Shown here: positions 20,854 to 30,735 of the stretch, piece by piece | How the letters are laid out: the number at the start of each line of letters is the position of its first letter | Position numbering within the stretch: the first letter of the stretch is position 1 | Source of the DNA: Thermococcus sibiricus MM 739 | Lineage (GTDB): Archaea; Methanobacteriota_B; Thermococci; Thermococcales; Thermococcaceae | Assembly: GCF_000022545.1 (NCBI RefSeq) | Contig: NC_012883.1 | Span: forward strand, 558,001-622,000 | DNA length: 64,000 bases | Direction of reading: 5' to 3' | Translations under genes and position numbers: made by a program | Notes under the pieces: generated by a model | Database searches by the model: none | What the model was told of the DNA's origin: nothing | The model's input: the letters and a program-made list of their open reading frames with translations, nothing else

Positions 20854-22122
20854 ATGCTTAGAGAGATACTCACTCAATTTCAAGATGAAGTGATTCTTAT
20901 TGAGGAACCGGTAAGTAAGAAATTTGAGATAAGTCATTATATTCTCCAGTACAAGGATAGGCCCATTCTTTTTAAGGATGTGGATGGTTGGGAAGTTACG
21001 AGCAATGTGTGGAGTACGAGAGATAGAATAGCTAAATATCTTGGTATAAAAAAGGAAGAAATTACCCATTTCATGATGAATGCAATGGATAACCCAAAGC
21101 CATACATAAGTGTAGAGAAAGCTGGATTCTTTGAGAATTCCACAAGGGACTTTTCTCTCAAAGAACTTCCAATTCCCCAGTATTTCCCAAAGGATGGAGG
21201 GCCTTATTTTACTTCGGCTATATACATAGCAAAAGATGATAATGATTTTGTTAACTTATCATACCATAGAACCATGGTAAGAGATGAGAAAAGCGCAACG
21301 GTAAGACTTGTTCCCCGCCACTTATATGCAATGTGGAAAGAAAAGGTAGAACATGGAGAAGAGCTCGACGTTAGGATAATCGTTGGCAATCCAATCCATA
21401 TCCTTTTAGCAGCGGCTACAAGTCCTCCCTATGGAGTGAGTGAGCTTAACATAGCTTCATCTATGAGCGAGATGGCCTTTGGAAAGGCCTTGGAAGTCGT
21501 TAATGTTAATGGTATTCCTGTACCAGCTGAAAGTGAGTTTGTCTTTGAGGCAAAAATTTTGCCGGAACTTGACAAGGAGGGTCCCTTCGTTGACATAACC
21601 GGAACTTATGATATCGTAAGAGAGCAACCAGTTGTTGTTTTTGAAAAGATGTATCATGTTGATAAGCCAATCTTCCATGCCCTCTTTTCAAGTGGTTATG
21701 AACACTACATGCTTATGGGCCTTCCTAAAGAACCTCAGATATACAAGAGCGTCAAGCAGGTGGTTCCAAAAGTACATGGGGTTCGCCTGACAGAAGGGGG
21801 ATGTATGTGGCTTCATGCAGTGATTAGCATCACAAAACAACATGAGGGCGATGGGAAGAACGCTATTTTGGCCGCTTTCACCGGGCACCCAAGCTTAAAG
21901 CATGTGGCAGTGGTTGATGAGGACATTAACATTTATGATGATAGGGAAGTTGAATGGGCAATAGCTACGAGATTTCAAGCTGATAAGGACTTAATTGTTA
22001 TTCCAAAAACCCGTGGGTCTTCTCTTGATTCCTCCGGGGAGAAAGGGTTTACAACCAAATGGGGCATTGATGCTACAAAGCCTTTGAATAGAAAGGAAGA
22101 ATTTGAGAGGGCGAAAATTTAA
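20854..22122 (+). CDS. UbiD-family decarboxylase, possibly anhydromevalonate-phosphate decarboxylase
   Basis: A 422-residue UbiD-family enzyme, which uses prenylated FMN. Typical stretches are [40 protein letters not shown] and [16 protein letters not shown], in which the conserved Glu and Arg lie. In archaea without a full classical mevalonate route, UbiD-family enzymes decarboxylate trans-anhydromevalonate 5-phosphate; this gene is a good candidate for that step, with hmgA in the same window. The specific substrate is inferred, since Thermococcales can carry more than one UbiD paralog. Confidence 0.75.
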   Translation: MLREILTQFQDEVILIEEPVSKKFEISHYILQYKDRPILFKDVDGWEVTSNVWSTRDRIAKYLGIKKEEITHFMMNAMDNPKPYISVEKAGFFENSTRDFSLKELPIPQYFPKDGGPYFTSAIYIAKDDNDFVNLSYHRTMVRDEKSATVRLVPRHLYAMWKEKVEHGEELDVRIIVGNPIHILLAAATSPPYGVSELNIASSMSEMAFGKALEVVNVNGIPVPAESEFVFEAKILPELDKEGPFVDITGTYDIVREQPVVVFEKMYHVDKPIFHALFSSGYEHYMLMGLPKEPQIYKSVKQVVPKVHGVRLTEGGCMWLHAVISITKQHEGDGKNAILAAFTGHPSLKHVAVVDEDINIYDDREVEWAIATRFQADKDLIVIPKTRGSSLDSSGEKGFTTKWGIDATKPLNRKEEFERAKI

Positions 22123-22133
22123 CTTCTTCTCTT

Positions 22134-22916
22134 TTATTTTATCTCAAGTGATAGAATCTTTGACTTCTTTGTTGCGGCCTCTACGGCTTTCATTATTGCT
22201 GTCCTGAACCGGCTATCTTCAAGCTCAAAGATACCGTCTATTGTGGTTCCTCCAGGAGTTGTTACCATCTCTCTTACTTGGGCCGGGTGGAAGTCAGTTT
22301 CAAGCAAAAGCTTTGCTGTACCTAAGAGAGTCTGAGCAGCTGCTAAGCGGGCAATATCCCTCGGAAGGCCTACTTTCAACCCACTATATATTAACGCTTC
22401 AAGAAACACAGAAGCATAAGCCGGCCCAGAACCGCTCAACCCAGTTATGGCATCCATATATTCTTCCTCAACTCTAATACACTTACCAAAAGCACCAAAT
22501 ATCCTCTCAACAAGTTCGATTTCTTCTTTATCTAAATCATCTGTTGTATACGCGGTAAAAGACTCTTTCACAAGAACCGCTATATTTGACATTGCTCTCA
22601 CAATTTTTGCTCCTGTTAATCTCTTTAGAAAGTTTAGTGAGAGGCCCGCGGCAAAGGAAATAAGGATTTTTCCCTCAACAGCAGGTTTCACTTCTTCAAG
22701 AACTTTTTTGACTTTGTTTGGTTTTACTGCAAGAATAACTATATCCGCTTTTTCTGCAGCGGCTTTGTTGTCGTTTGAAACCTCCACCCCATAATCCTCA
22801 AGCCACATAACCTTGCTGGTTTTTCTCCTTGTCGCTACTACTTCATATCCCTCTTCAGCCAAGGCCTTTGCAACAGCACTCCCTATAGTCCCAGCACCTA
22901 TCACTGCTATTCTCAT
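22134..22916 (-). CDS. proC: Pyrroline-5-carboxylate reductase
   Basis: A 260-residue NAD(P)H-dependent reductase converting pyrroline-5-carboxylate to L-proline. It shows the N-terminal GAGTIGSAVAKALAEEGYEV Rossmann motif and the signature region GLSGSGPAYASVFLEALIYS with the dimer-domain segment TPGGTTIDGI. The start has GGGTGATTAATC before the ATG. Chemically it would complete conversion of trans-4-hydroxyproline (via HypD at 30.7-33.2 kb) to proline. Confidence 0.93.
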   Translation of the reverse strand: MRIAVIGAGTIGSAVAKALAEEGYEVVATRRKTSKVMWLEDYGVEVSNDNKAAAEKADIVILAVKPNKVKKVLEEVKPAVEGKILISFAAGLSLNFLKRLTGAKIVRAMSNIAVLVKESFTAYTTDDLDKEEIELVERIFGAFGKCIRVEEEYMDAITGLSGSGPAYASVFLEALIYSGLKVGLPRDIARLAAAQTLLGTAKLLLETDFHPAQVREMVTTPGGTTIDGIFELEDSRFRTAIMKAVEAATKKSKILSLEIK

Positions 22917-23135
22917 GATTAATCACCCAGTATCAACTTAATGGTGGCATTTTGCTATAACTTATAATATTTTTCAAAATGCTTTTGAATTTTTGGCAAT
23001 ATTATAGAAATCTTCGTGCAAGATCTTGATAAAGTGCCAATTCTTTAAAACTTTTTGAATAATCAAAGAAAAAAGATTGACCTTCTCCCCATCGTAAACG
23101 GCGAGGCTTTCAAAAGAAAAAGTAAGGAAATGGAG

Positions 23136-24413
23136 TCACTCCTTCATTGGAAGACCATAGTCGAAGGAGTAATAAACCTTCTGGAACTGCTTCCTGAACT
23201 CGAAGACATCTTTCTCAACTTTCTTTGGATCCTCCTTGTCAAGGAGGACTCTTCTCATGAACCTTGCTATCTCTTTCATGTCGTCTTCCATCATTCCTAC
23301 TCTTGTCATCTCTTGTACACCAATCCTTAGACCGCTAGGTGCATTGACCTTCTCAAGTGGATCCCACGGAAGGAGGTTCTTGTTGAGAATTATACCGGCC
23401 TCTTCCAAGAGTGGAGCGGCCCATCCTCCACCAGCTTCATGGAGTTCGCTTACGTCAACTATTACTTGGTGGCTCTTGGTGTATCCCTTGTCCTCACCAA
23501 TGACTTTGAACCCTTCTTCTGCCATTGCTTCAGCTAGGGCCTTTGCGTTCTTGACTACCTGCTCTGCATAGGCTTTACCAAATTCAAGCATCTCTGCGGC
23601 AGTGACGACTTTTCCAGCCATGTGGTGCAAGTGGTGATTGCTCAGGACACCTGGGAAGATTGCCCATTGTAGTTTTGCTGTGGCCTCACCAAGGTCTTTG
23701 TAGAGTATAACTCCACCCTGTGGGCCTGGGAAGGTCTTATGGGTTGAGGAGGTTATTACATCGGCCCCTTCTCTAAGTGGGTCTTGGAACTGGCCTCCAC
23801 CTATTAATCCCAAAACGTGTGCGGCATCGTACATTACGAAGGCTCCAACTTCCTTTGCCACGGGTGCGAGTTCCTTAACTGGGTGTGGGAATGGGAATAG
23901 TGAACCACCAAAAACAACTATCTTTGGCTCAAGTTCTCTAATCATCTGGGCTGCTTTCTCAACATCGATGTTAAATTCGTCGTTATCAAAAGGCCATGTG
24001 TGAACTTCTAGTCCCCTCATACCAGCAGCTCCAAATGGCATGTGGCTTATGTGCCCACCATGAGAAGTGTGGAGGACAATTGCTTTGTCACCAGCTTCAG
24101 TGAGGCCAAAAAATGCAGCTTGATTTGCATTAGTTCCGGATATAGGCCTTAAATCTGCAAAATCGCTCCGGAATAACTTACAGAAGAGGTCAACACCAAT
24201 AAGCTCAACTTCATCAACATACTTACATCCTTGATAGTATCTTTGTTTTGGCCATCCCTCAGCATACTTATGCATAAAACCACTAGCTATGGCTCTTACA
24301 GTGCTTGGGGATGTTACATTTTCACTTGCAATCAAGTTTATTGTGGAGCTCCTCCACTTTTCATGTCCCTCAACAAATTCCAAAACTTTGTCCCTATACA
24401 TTTGGTAGCTCAT
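23136..24413 (-). CDS. glyA: Serine hydroxymethyltransferase
   Basis: A 425-residue PLP enzyme interconverting serine and glycine with a pterin one-carbon carrier. The PLP lysine lies in SSTHKTFPGPQGGVI; other motifs are SENVTSPSTVRAIASG and PISGTNANQAAFFGL. GGTGAT precedes the ATG. With tdh and gcvT in the same window it forms a glycine/one-carbon set; in Thermococcales the carrier is a modified folate/methanopterin-like compound. A 219-base gap to proC holds nothing obvious. Confidence 0.95.
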   Translation of the reverse strand: MSYQMYRDKVLEFVEGHEKWRSSTINLIASENVTSPSTVRAIASGFMHKYAEGWPKQRYYQGCKYVDEVELIGVDLFCKLFRSDFADLRPISGTNANQAAFFGLTEAGDKAIVLHTSHGGHISHMPFGAAGMRGLEVHTWPFDNDEFNIDVEKAAQMIRELEPKIVVFGGSLFPFPHPVKELAPVAKEVGAFVMYDAAHVLGLIGGGQFQDPLREGADVITSSTHKTFPGPQGGVILYKDLGEATAKLQWAIFPGVLSNHHLHHMAGKVVTAAEMLEFGKAYAEQVVKNAKALAEAMAEEGFKVIGEDKGYTKSHQVIVDVSELHEAGGGWAAPLLEEAGIILNKNLLPWDPLEKVNAPSGLRIGVQEMTRVGMMEDDMKEIARFMRRVLLDKEDPKKVEKDVFEFRKQFQKVYYSFDYGLPMKE

Positions 24414-24522
24414 AGTATCACCTCATCGTATTTTGCGTGAGATATTTTATACTAATATAATTTAAATCTTGTCGTTGGAATAGTTTTAAAAATTTCAAGG
24501 GAGAAATAAAGGCTGATGTCCT

Positions 24523-25290
24523 ATGATAGAGGAGGCACCAAGAATTATTGCTCACTCCCGCTTTTTAATAGCCTTTACTGGAGCCGGAGTTAGTGCAGAA
24601 AGTGGAATACCGACTTTTAGAGATCGAGGTGGCCTATGGGAAAATTACAGGATTGAAGAGGTTGCTACACCAGAAGCCTTTAGAAAGGATCCAAATCTTG
24701 TATGGAGCTTTTATAAAATGAGAATGAAGATTATGAAGGGTGCAAAACCTAATAATGCCCACTTAGCTTTAGCTGAACTTGAAAAGATGGGAATTCTAAA
24801 GGCCGTTATAACTCAAAACATCGATAACCTTCACAGAGAAGCAGGAAATCAGCATATCGTAGAACTTCATGGGAACATATATAGAGTCAAATGCACAAGA
24901 TGTGATTACATGGAGAATCTTTTAGAATCTGGAAAGCTTGAGGACTTTTTAAAAGAAAAGAATTTACCAAAATGCCCTGAATGTGCTTCTTTACTTCGAC
25001 CTGATGTAGTATGGTTTGGAGAGCCTCTCCCACAGGAAGCCCTTCAAAAGGCTTTCAAGCTCGCTGAGAGGGCAGATGTTTGTCTGGTAGTTGGTACTAG
25101 TGCTCAAGTTTTTCCGGCAGCCTATGTTCCTTATATTGTAAAGGATAATGGTGGCTCTGTAATAGAAATCAACACTAAAGAGAGTGGCATAACTCCAATA
25201 GCCGATGTATTTATTAGAGGTAAAGCAGGAGAAGTTATGCAGTCCCTTTTAGTAAAAGTTAAAAGGTGTTTAGAGAATAAAAAGTGTTAG
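24523..25290 (+). CDS. cobB: Sir2-family NAD-dependent protein deacylase
   Basis: A 255-residue sirtuin removing acyl groups from lysines with NAD. Seen are [20 protein letters not shown] (NAD site), [12 protein letters not shown] (with the catalytic His nearby in VELHGN), the zinc pairs CTRCDY and CPECAS, and [11 protein letters not shown]. Length fits class III/U bacterial-archaeal sirtuins. It ends just before the small DUF3783-like gene, suggesting an operon. Confidence 0.93.
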   Translation: MIEEAPRIIAHSRFLIAFTGAGVSAESGIPTFRDRGGLWENYRIEEVATPEAFRKDPNLVWSFYKMRMKIMKGAKPNNAHLALAELEKMGILKAVITQNIDNLHREAGNQHIVELHGNIYRVKCTRCDYMENLLESGKLEDFLKEKNLPKCPECASLLRPDVVWFGEPLPQEALQKAFKLAERADVCLVVGTSAQVFPAAYVPYIVKDNGGSVIEINTKESGITPIADVFIRGKAGEVMQSLLVKVKRCLENKKC

Positions 25291-25298
25291 GTGATTGC

Positions 25299-25694
25299 AT
25301 GATACTTGTTATAGGTTTTGAAAAAGAGGAATTTTTTAAACTCAAGAACATTCTGAGTGAATTCAAAATCTACGGGGTACCTGAATACTGTCGTGATTGG
25401 GTAGTGGAGGAAGTGATTGAGAAAGCTCCCTCCTTCAAAGCAAATACCAACTGGCATTGGAGGAAATTTATCTTGATGCATGGAATTCCCAATGAAAAGG
25501 TAAAAGAAGTGATGAAAAGAATTAAGCTACTGGGGATTCCGGATGTTATTTTTGCCACTACAACCCCTACTTCTTTAACGTGGAAGCTTGAAGATCTTCT
25601 CAATGAACTTATTCGAGAGGATGAATATTTTCGAAAGCTGAAGGAAGAAAAACAGAAAATGAATACTTTTTACCTGAAGATAAGGAAAGATTAA
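25299..25694 (+). CDS. DUF3783-like small protein
   Basis: A 131-residue protein probably of the DUF3783 group: an N-terminal strand ILVIGFEKEEFFKLKNIL, then LMHGIPNEKVKEVMKRIKL and FATTTPTSLTWKLEDLLNEL, ending in a charged helix. The role is unknown. The ATG at 25299 has TAGGTGAT upstream, so the 5-codon longer frame at 25284 (overlapping the sirtuin) is rejected. It sits between the sirtuin and a HAD hydrolase on the same strand. Confidence 0.7.
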   Translation: MILVIGFEKEEFFKLKNILSEFKIYGVPEYCRDWVVEEVIEKAPSFKANTNWHWRKFILMHGIPNEKVKEVMKRIKLLGIPDVIFATTTPTSLTWKLEDLLNELIREDEYFRKLKEEKQKMNTFYLKIRKD

Positions 25695-25729
25695 ATAACT
25701 TGTAATCCTTTAGTTGAGTGGGATGAGTG

Positions 25730-26449
25730 ATGGTGGAAGTCATATTTTTTGATTTGGATGATACCCTTGTGGATACCTCTAGACTAGCGGAGCTTGCTAG
25801 GAAGAATGCTATAGATAACATGATCCAGCATGGGCTACCTGTTGATTTTGAAACCGCTTATAATGAACTTCTTGAACTTATAGCTGAATATGGGAGTAAC
25901 TTTCCTCATCATTTTGACTATCTCTTGAGGAGACTGGACTTGAAATATAACCCGAAATGGGTAGCAGCGGGGGTGATAGCTTATCATAATACTAAATTTG
26001 CTCATCTGAGAGAAGTTAAAAATGCGAGAAAAGCTCTTATCAAACTAAGAGAAATGGGTTATAGACTTGGGATAATAACTGATGGAAATCCAATAAAACA
26101 GTGGGAGAAGGTTTTGAGGCTGGATATCGATGATTTCTTTGAGTATGTTGTAGTATCTGACTTTGAAGGTGTTAAAAAACCACATCCAAAGATTTATCAA
26201 AAAGCACTAAAAATATTTGGGGTAAAAGCTGAAGAAGCTGTTATGGTAGGAGATAGGCTGTATTCGGATATATTTGGTGCTAAGAGAGTTGGGATGCATA
26301 CTGTATGGTTCCGTTATGGTAAATATGCCAATAGGGAGCTTGAATATGAGCAACATGCTGACTTTAAAATAGATGATCTTTTGGAGCTCCCCCATGTTGT
26401 AGAGGTGCTCAAAAATGGTTCAAATAAGGAGGTTCATACTAATAGATAA
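25730..26449 (+). CDS. HAD-superfamily hydrolase, subfamily IA
   Basis: A 239-residue HAD phosphatase. Motif I is [14 protein letters not shown] (both catalytic Asp present), motif [11 protein letters not shown], motif III Lys in [14 protein letters not shown], and motif [17 protein letters not shown]. It belongs to the archaeal group often annotated TIGR02253. The substrate is unknown. The ATG at 25730 follows GGGATGAG; GTG 25727 is the alternative. The end overlaps the ASCH gene by 35 bases. Confidence 0.88.
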   Translation: MVEVIFFDLDDTLVDTSRLAELARKNAIDNMIQHGLPVDFETAYNELLELIAEYGSNFPHHFDYLLRRLDLKYNPKWVAAGVIAYHNTKFAHLREVKNARKALIKLREMGYRLGIITDGNPIKQWEKVLRLDIDDFFEYVVVSDFEGVKKPHPKIYQKALKIFGVKAEEAVMVGDRLYSDIFGAKRVGMHTVWFRYGKYANRELEYEQHADFKIDDLLELPHVVEVLKNGSNKEVHTNR

Positions 26450-26978
26450 TGTTTACAAATCGAAAATTCTCAAAGGAAAAAAGACGAGCACCATAAGATT
26501 TGGAAATTATGAGGCAAAGCCGGGTAGCGAAGTATATCTTGCTATAACTCCCAGTGATAGCGTTATTGCGAAAATTAAGATAACAGACATAAAGAAGAAA
26601 CGGGTCAAGGAGCTCACTTTGGAGGATGCAAGGAAAGATGGTTTTAAGGAACTTAACGAGCTTATAAACGCTTTAAACAAAATATATGGGACACTTCATG
26701 GGGATGATGAGGTAACTATAATTGAATTTGATGTTATTGAGAAGTTTGAAGAGGCTATCCCTCTTAAATGGCTTAAAGCTCTCAACTATAGAAAACCGGA
26801 AGAGATAGCAAAGCTATATGTGGAGAATGATTTAAAAGAGTCTGCGGATGTGGATTTGATTATTAAAAGGATCTATTCTGAGGGTTTAAAGAGTGCTGTA
26901 AGGAAATATGGGCCAAAAAAGGTCAAAGATTCTCTTTTAAAAGCATATCATAAACTGTATGATGAAGGAAAAATATAG
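26415..26978 (+). CDS. ASCH-domain protein
   Basis: A 187-residue protein whose first 105 residues form an ASCH domain ([20 protein letters not shown], then [20 protein letters not shown]), a PUA-like fold thought to bind RNA; the remaining helices are unassigned. The start is unclear: ATG 26415 lies inside the HAD gene, while a strong AAGGAGGT at 26426-26433 is not followed by any in-frame ATG, GTG or TTG within a sensible distance. A nucleic-acid role is inferred from the fold only. Confidence 0.75.
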   Translation: MVQIRRFILIDNVYKSKILKGKKTSTIRFGNYEAKPGSEVYLAITPSDSVIAKIKITDIKKKRVKELTLEDARKDGFKELNELINALNKIYGTLHGDDEVTIIEFDVIEKFEEAIPLKWLKALNYRKPEEIAKLYVENDLKESADVDLIIKRIYSEGLKSAVRKYGPKKVKDSLLKAYHKLYDEGKI

Positions 26979-26984
26979 AAGAAA

Positions 26985-27437
26985 TCAGATAGGGAGTTCT
27001 GTTGTCTCTTTGTGAGTTTTCAATACTACCATTGTATGAGTTGCCACGACGCCATCTATTTCTCCAATTTTATTGAGGAACTCATTTAGTTCTGTGCTGT
27101 TTCTGGTCCGTATTTTAAGTATCATATCATAGTCGCCTGTGTTTTCGTATATTTCAACAATTTCGGGATATTTAACAAGTTCTTTTGCGACATCTGCGTA
27201 TTTTCCCGCTCTAGCTTTAATGAGAATAAAGGCCAATAAGTTAAAGCCAAGTGCTTCCGGATCTGGGATGATTGTGAACTTTTTTATCACTCCTTTTTCT
27301 TTTAGCTTTTTTATTCGTTCATATACTGTTGATTCGGCTAGACCAACACGCTTAGAGATCTCTCTTAGGGGGGTACGGCTATTTTTTTGAAGCACCTTTA
27401 AGATTTCTTTATCGGTCTCATCTAAAATCCCTCTCAT
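26985..27437 (-). CDS. Lrp/AsnC-family transcriptional regulator
   Basis: A 150-residue regulator with an N-terminal winged helix (LDETDKEILKVLQKNSRTPL, then REISKRVGLAESTVYERIKK) and a C-terminal RAM/AsnC effector domain (ENTGDYDMILKIRTRN). Such proteins sense amino acids and repress or activate metabolic genes. It lies 1.3 kb from the hydroxyproline island, so control of that island is possible but unproven. The ATG at 27437 has GGTGAG just upstream. Confidence 0.88.
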   Translation of the reverse strand: MRGILDETDKEILKVLQKNSRTPLREISKRVGLAESTVYERIKKLKEKGVIKKFTIIPDPEALGFNLLAFILIKARAGKYADVAKELVKYPEIVEIYENTGDYDMILKIRTRNSTELNEFLNKIGEIDGVVATHTMVVLKTHKETTELPI

Positions 27438-27557
27438 ACTCTCACCATCCAAAAATTTTTCGAGAAAGTATATAAATTTGATGACGCTTTCCTTACCATA
27501 AATTTATAAAATTCTTCTTTAACCTTAAAACGGCGAGAGAGGAAGAGGTGAGTAGAA

Positions 27558-28721
27558 ATGCCAACTAACGTAACAGCAGAGTACTTAGCAGCAGAGGAAG
27601 AATATAGGCAAGCAAGAACTATACCAGAGAAAATTAGAGCTCTTGAAAAAATGTATGCTACTGTGCCAAAGCACAAAGGCACTGAAAAACTTAGACTTCA
27701 AATTAAACGTAAGATTTCAGAACTTAGAAAGGAATTTGAGAAACAGCAGAGTCAGAGAAAGGGTGGAGGTTATTCATTCAGTGTTAAGAAAGAAGGTGCA
27801 TCACAAGTAGTTTTGGCTGGATTACCCAATGTTGGAAAGTCTTCCCTCTTAAAGGTTTTAGCTGATGTTGATATAGACATAGCTGATTATCCATTCACAA
27901 CAGTTGAACCAATTCCCGGTATGATGAATCATAAAGATGTCCAGATTCAGCTCGTGGAAGTTCCGGGTTTAATTGAAGGGGCCGCATTAGGTAAAGGCAT
28001 GGGAACACAGCTTTTGAGTGTTATAAGAAATGCCGATGCCATAGCTATCGTTGTTGACCTTTCTCAAGATCCAATAAAGCAGATGAAGATAATATTAAAG
28101 GAATTTGAACGTGCGGGGATAAAGATAAACAAAAGAAAGCCAAAGGTGGAAATAAAGAGAATGCCTATGGGCGGGATCGTAATCAACGGTCAGCATTTGA
28201 TCCAGGGAGACATAGGTGAAGTTATGAAAATGCTCAGGGAAGAAGGTATTCATAGTGCAGAAATTACGGTAAAAGAACCTGTTACACTTGAAGATTTCTC
28301 AGATGCTTTGGATGATAGTCTCGTATGGAGAAAAGCAATAATAATAGCAAACAAAGGGGACATCCCAGGAAGTAGAGAAAACTATGAAAGACTCGTTAAG
28401 ACATATAATGATAGATTTAAAATAATACCAGTATCTGCTAAAAAGAAAGCAAACATTGAGGTATTAAAAGAAGAACTATACCAACTGGTGGATATAATTA
28501 GGGTGTTTACAAAATCCCCAGGGGAAGACCCCGCTTATCCTCCGATTGCTCTTAAAAAAGGTTCGAAGGTTTTGGACGTGGCAGAGAGAATTCACAAAGA
28601 CTTCGCAAAGAACTTCAAATATGCGAGAGTATGGGGAAAAAGTGCAAAATTCCCCGGACAGAGGGTAGGGCCTGATCACGTGCTTGAAGACGGGGATATA
28701 GTTGAAATCCACGCCCGTTAA
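27558..28721 (+). CDS. DRG/Obg-type GTPase with C-terminal TGS domain
   Basis: A 387-residue GTPase of the developmentally-regulated-GTP-binding (DRG) family. An N-terminal helical region (1-75) precedes G1 AGLPNVGKSSLLKVLA, G3-like EVPGLIEGAALG, G4 ANKGD and G5-type VSAKK; the C-terminus (about 305-387) is a TGS domain (ALKKGSKVLDVAERIHKDF). DRG proteins associate with ribosomes. It converges with the activase gene, with stops adjacent at 28721/28722. Confidence 0.9.
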   Translation: MPTNVTAEYLAAEEEYRQARTIPEKIRALEKMYATVPKHKGTEKLRLQIKRKISELRKEFEKQQSQRKGGGYSFSVKKEGASQVVLAGLPNVGKSSLLKVLADVDIDIADYPFTTVEPIPGMMNHKDVQIQLVEVPGLIEGAALGKGMGTQLLSVIRNADAIAIVVDLSQDPIKQMKIILKEFERAGIKINKRKPKVEIKRMPMGGIVINGQHLIQGDIGEVMKMLREEGIHSAEITVKEPVTLEDFSDALDDSLVWRKAIIIANKGDIPGSRENYERLVKTYNDRFKIIPVSAKKKANIEVLKEELYQLVDIIRVFTKSPGEDPAYPPIALKKGSKVLDVAERIHKDFAKNFKYARVWGKSAKFPGQRVGPDHVLEDGDIVEIHAR

Positions 28722-29627
28722 TTAACCCCCTATTTTAACTCTTAGGCCTATGCTCTCAAATTCCTCTTTTATCCATTTCAATATTTCATCTGGGGGCCTA
28801 TGGTGAATTGTCATCTTATATTCTCTTCCTATCCTTCTAAACTTCTCTGATACATCATGAAAAGGAAGTAAGTCTATCTCGTTTATTCCTTTAATTTCTG
28901 AAATAAAATTTGTCCAGCCTTTGACATTCTTATCTGTATCTGTAATCCCTGGAATTATGGGAAAACGTAGTATGACCTCTTTTCCTTGCCCTGTGAGGAA
29001 TTTTAGATTTTCTATTATGATATCATTAGGAACTCCAGTATATTTTTCATGTTCACCACTATCGTAGAGCTTAATATCATATAAAAATAGATCTGTGTGG
29101 GGTAAGATTTGCTTTAAAACCTCTTTGGGTGCATAACCCGAAGTATCTACAGTAGTATGAATGTATCGTTTTTTTAGTTCTTTTAAACTCTCTACTAAGA
29201 ATTTGGGTTGGGATAATGGCTCCCCTCCTGAGAAGGTGACTCCACCGCCAGAATCATCGTAGAGTTTAATATCTTTCTCAATCTCAGTTAGAAGCTCTTC
29301 AACAGTTATAACTCTTCCCACAAGTCTTAAAGCGCTTGTTGGACAGGCGCTTGCACATACCCCACAGCCAGTACACTTTTCTCTGTCAATTTGCTGAGTC
29401 TCATTCTCATCAAAGCTTATTGCATTCTCCGGACACACTTTAACACAAGTGTGGCAGTGTATACATTTGAATTCAAAGTACATTAGTTCTGGTTTTGGGG
29501 AGACTCCTTCGGGATTGTGGCACCACCAGCAACTTAAAGGGCATCCTTTCATAAATATTGTAGTTCTAATTCCGGGGCCATCGTGAATTGCGTACCGTTT
29601 TATGTCAAATATGATTCCACTTATCAA
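28722..29627 (-). CDS. Glycyl-radical enzyme activase (HypD activating enzyme)
   Basis: A 301-residue radical SAM protein that would install the glycyl radical on the dehydratase encoded upstream in the same operon. The SAM cluster is CPLSCWWC (C29, C33, C36 type spacing), an inserted two-[4Fe-4S] ferredoxin domain shows CIHCHTCVKVCP and CTGCGVCASACP, and VTFSGGEPL is the GGE motif. Translation starts at TTG 29627 with AGGAGGT six bases before it. It lies behind the trans-3-hydroxyproline dehydratase gene by about 11 bases. Confidence 0.92.
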   Translation of the reverse strand: MISGIIFDIKRYAIHDGPGIRTTIFMKGCPLSCWWCHNPEGVSPKPELMYFEFKCIHCHTCVKVCPENAISFDENETQQIDREKCTGCGVCASACPTSALRLVGRVITVEELLTEIEKDIKLYDDSGGGVTFSGGEPLSQPKFLVESLKELKKRYIHTTVDTSGYAPKEVLKQILPHTDLFLYDIKLYDSGEHEKYTGVPNDIIIENLKFLTGQGKEVILRFPIIPGITDTDKNVKGWTNFISEIKGINEIDLLPFHDVSEKFRRIGREYKMTIHHRPPDEILKWIKEEFESIGLRVKIGG

Positions 29628-29638
29628 CTTTAGACCTC

Positions 29639-30685
29639 CTAACGAAGGAAAAATCCATATTTAAGCGGATCTTCAGGATCTATTATAAATGTGTTTTTGG
29701 CAGTTATGTGTGCAGTTCCTCCTACTTCAGGAACTATAGCCTTGTGGGGCCCATATTTGGTTTCTTCTACAACCTTTCCAGTGAATTTTGTACCTATTAT
29801 ACTCTCAATTGTGACTTCATCTCCAATGTCGATCTCTCCTTTTTCATATAGAATTGCAAGACGACCGCTTACTCCCGTCCCGGTTGGACTTCTGTCCACT
29901 TCACCATCTGCGAATATACAAACATGTCTGCTGTGTGAATCTTTGTCATGAGGGGGCCCTATAAATATTGTTCCATACAAAAAGCTTAAATCTTCTTCAA
30001 AAGGATGTTTTATTTCTTTTTCAGCTATTATTGCTCTCTTGATTTTCATTCCGACATCTATGAGCTTTCTGTAGTATTCGGGCGTACACTTTAAACCGAG
30101 GTCTTCAGCATTTACAAAAGCATAGAATGCTCCACCATAAGCAAGATCGTATTTTACTCTGCCCAATCCTGGCACTTCAATCTCTTCGTCTTTGTACAAA
30201 ACAAAAGAAGGGACGTTGTGGAAATAAACTTTTTCTGCTTTTCCATTCTGTGTTTGCACATAAATTTTGATCAGGCCAGCTGGGCTGTCCATTTTTATCT
30301 CCGTTATAGGTTCTTTGGGTTCAACAAGTCCACACTCTACGGCGACCTTTCCAAGGGCTATAGTTGCATGGCCACACATGGTGCTGTACCCTTCATTGTG
30401 AAGGAATATTACCCCAAAGTCGGCATCTTCACTGATTGGTTCGGTTATTATGGCCCCATACATATCAGCGTGTCCTCTGGGTTCCCACATTAGAGCTGTT
30501 CTTAAATAATCCAAGTTTTCTCTTAAATACCTCCTTTTTTCGAGAATAGTTTTTCCTGGAATTTTAGGGAAACCACTGAATATGATTCTTAATGGTTCTC
30601 CGGCAGTGTGTGTATCGAGAGTTTTTATTACTCTCCAGTTTTGGGGAGGTTCCCATTTTTCCAATTTTTCGAGTTTTTTAAACAT
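29639..30685 (-). CDS. trans-3-hydroxy-L-proline dehydratase (proline racemase family)
   Basis: A 348-residue member of the proline racemase superfamily. The first catalytic residue is Cys104 in TMCGHAT; the second catalytic position is Thr268 (DRSPTGTG) instead of Cys. That Cys/Thr pairing is the hallmark of trans-3-hydroxy-L-proline dehydratases, which give pyrroline-2-carboxylate. The ATG at 30685 has GGGTGAG upstream, so the GTG at 30694 is rejected. It sits between hypD and its activase in one leftward operon; the product would go to the reductase at 36117-37097. Confidence 0.88.
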   Translation of the reverse strand: MFKKLEKLEKWEPPQNWRVIKTLDTHTAGEPLRIIFSGFPKIPGKTILEKRRYLRENLDYLRTALMWEPRGHADMYGAIITEPISEDADFGVIFLHNEGYSTMCGHATIALGKVAVECGLVEPKEPITEIKMDSPAGLIKIYVQTQNGKAEKVYFHNVPSFVLYKDEEIEVPGLGRVKYDLAYGGAFYAFVNAEDLGLKCTPEYYRKLIDVGMKIKRAIIAEKEIKHPFEEDLSFLYGTIFIGPPHDKDSHSRHVCIFADGEVDRSPTGTGVSGRLAILYEKGEIDIGDEVTIESIIGTKFTGKVVEETKYGPHKAIVPEVGGTAHITAKNTFIIDPEDPLKYGFFLR

Positions 30686-30735
30686 TTTTCTCACCCAAAT
30701 AGCGATTCAGAAATAAATAGAAATTAAAAAAGAGA

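Noticed and set aside
23055-23330. + strand 91-codon ORF overlapping the glyA 3' end
   Set aside because: Most of it is antisense to glyA, which has complete SHMT motifs; no ribosome site.
26426-26433. Strong AAGGAGGT as marker of a later ASCH start
   Set aside because: No ATG, GTG or TTG in frame follows at usable distance, so ATG 26415 was kept with low start confidence.
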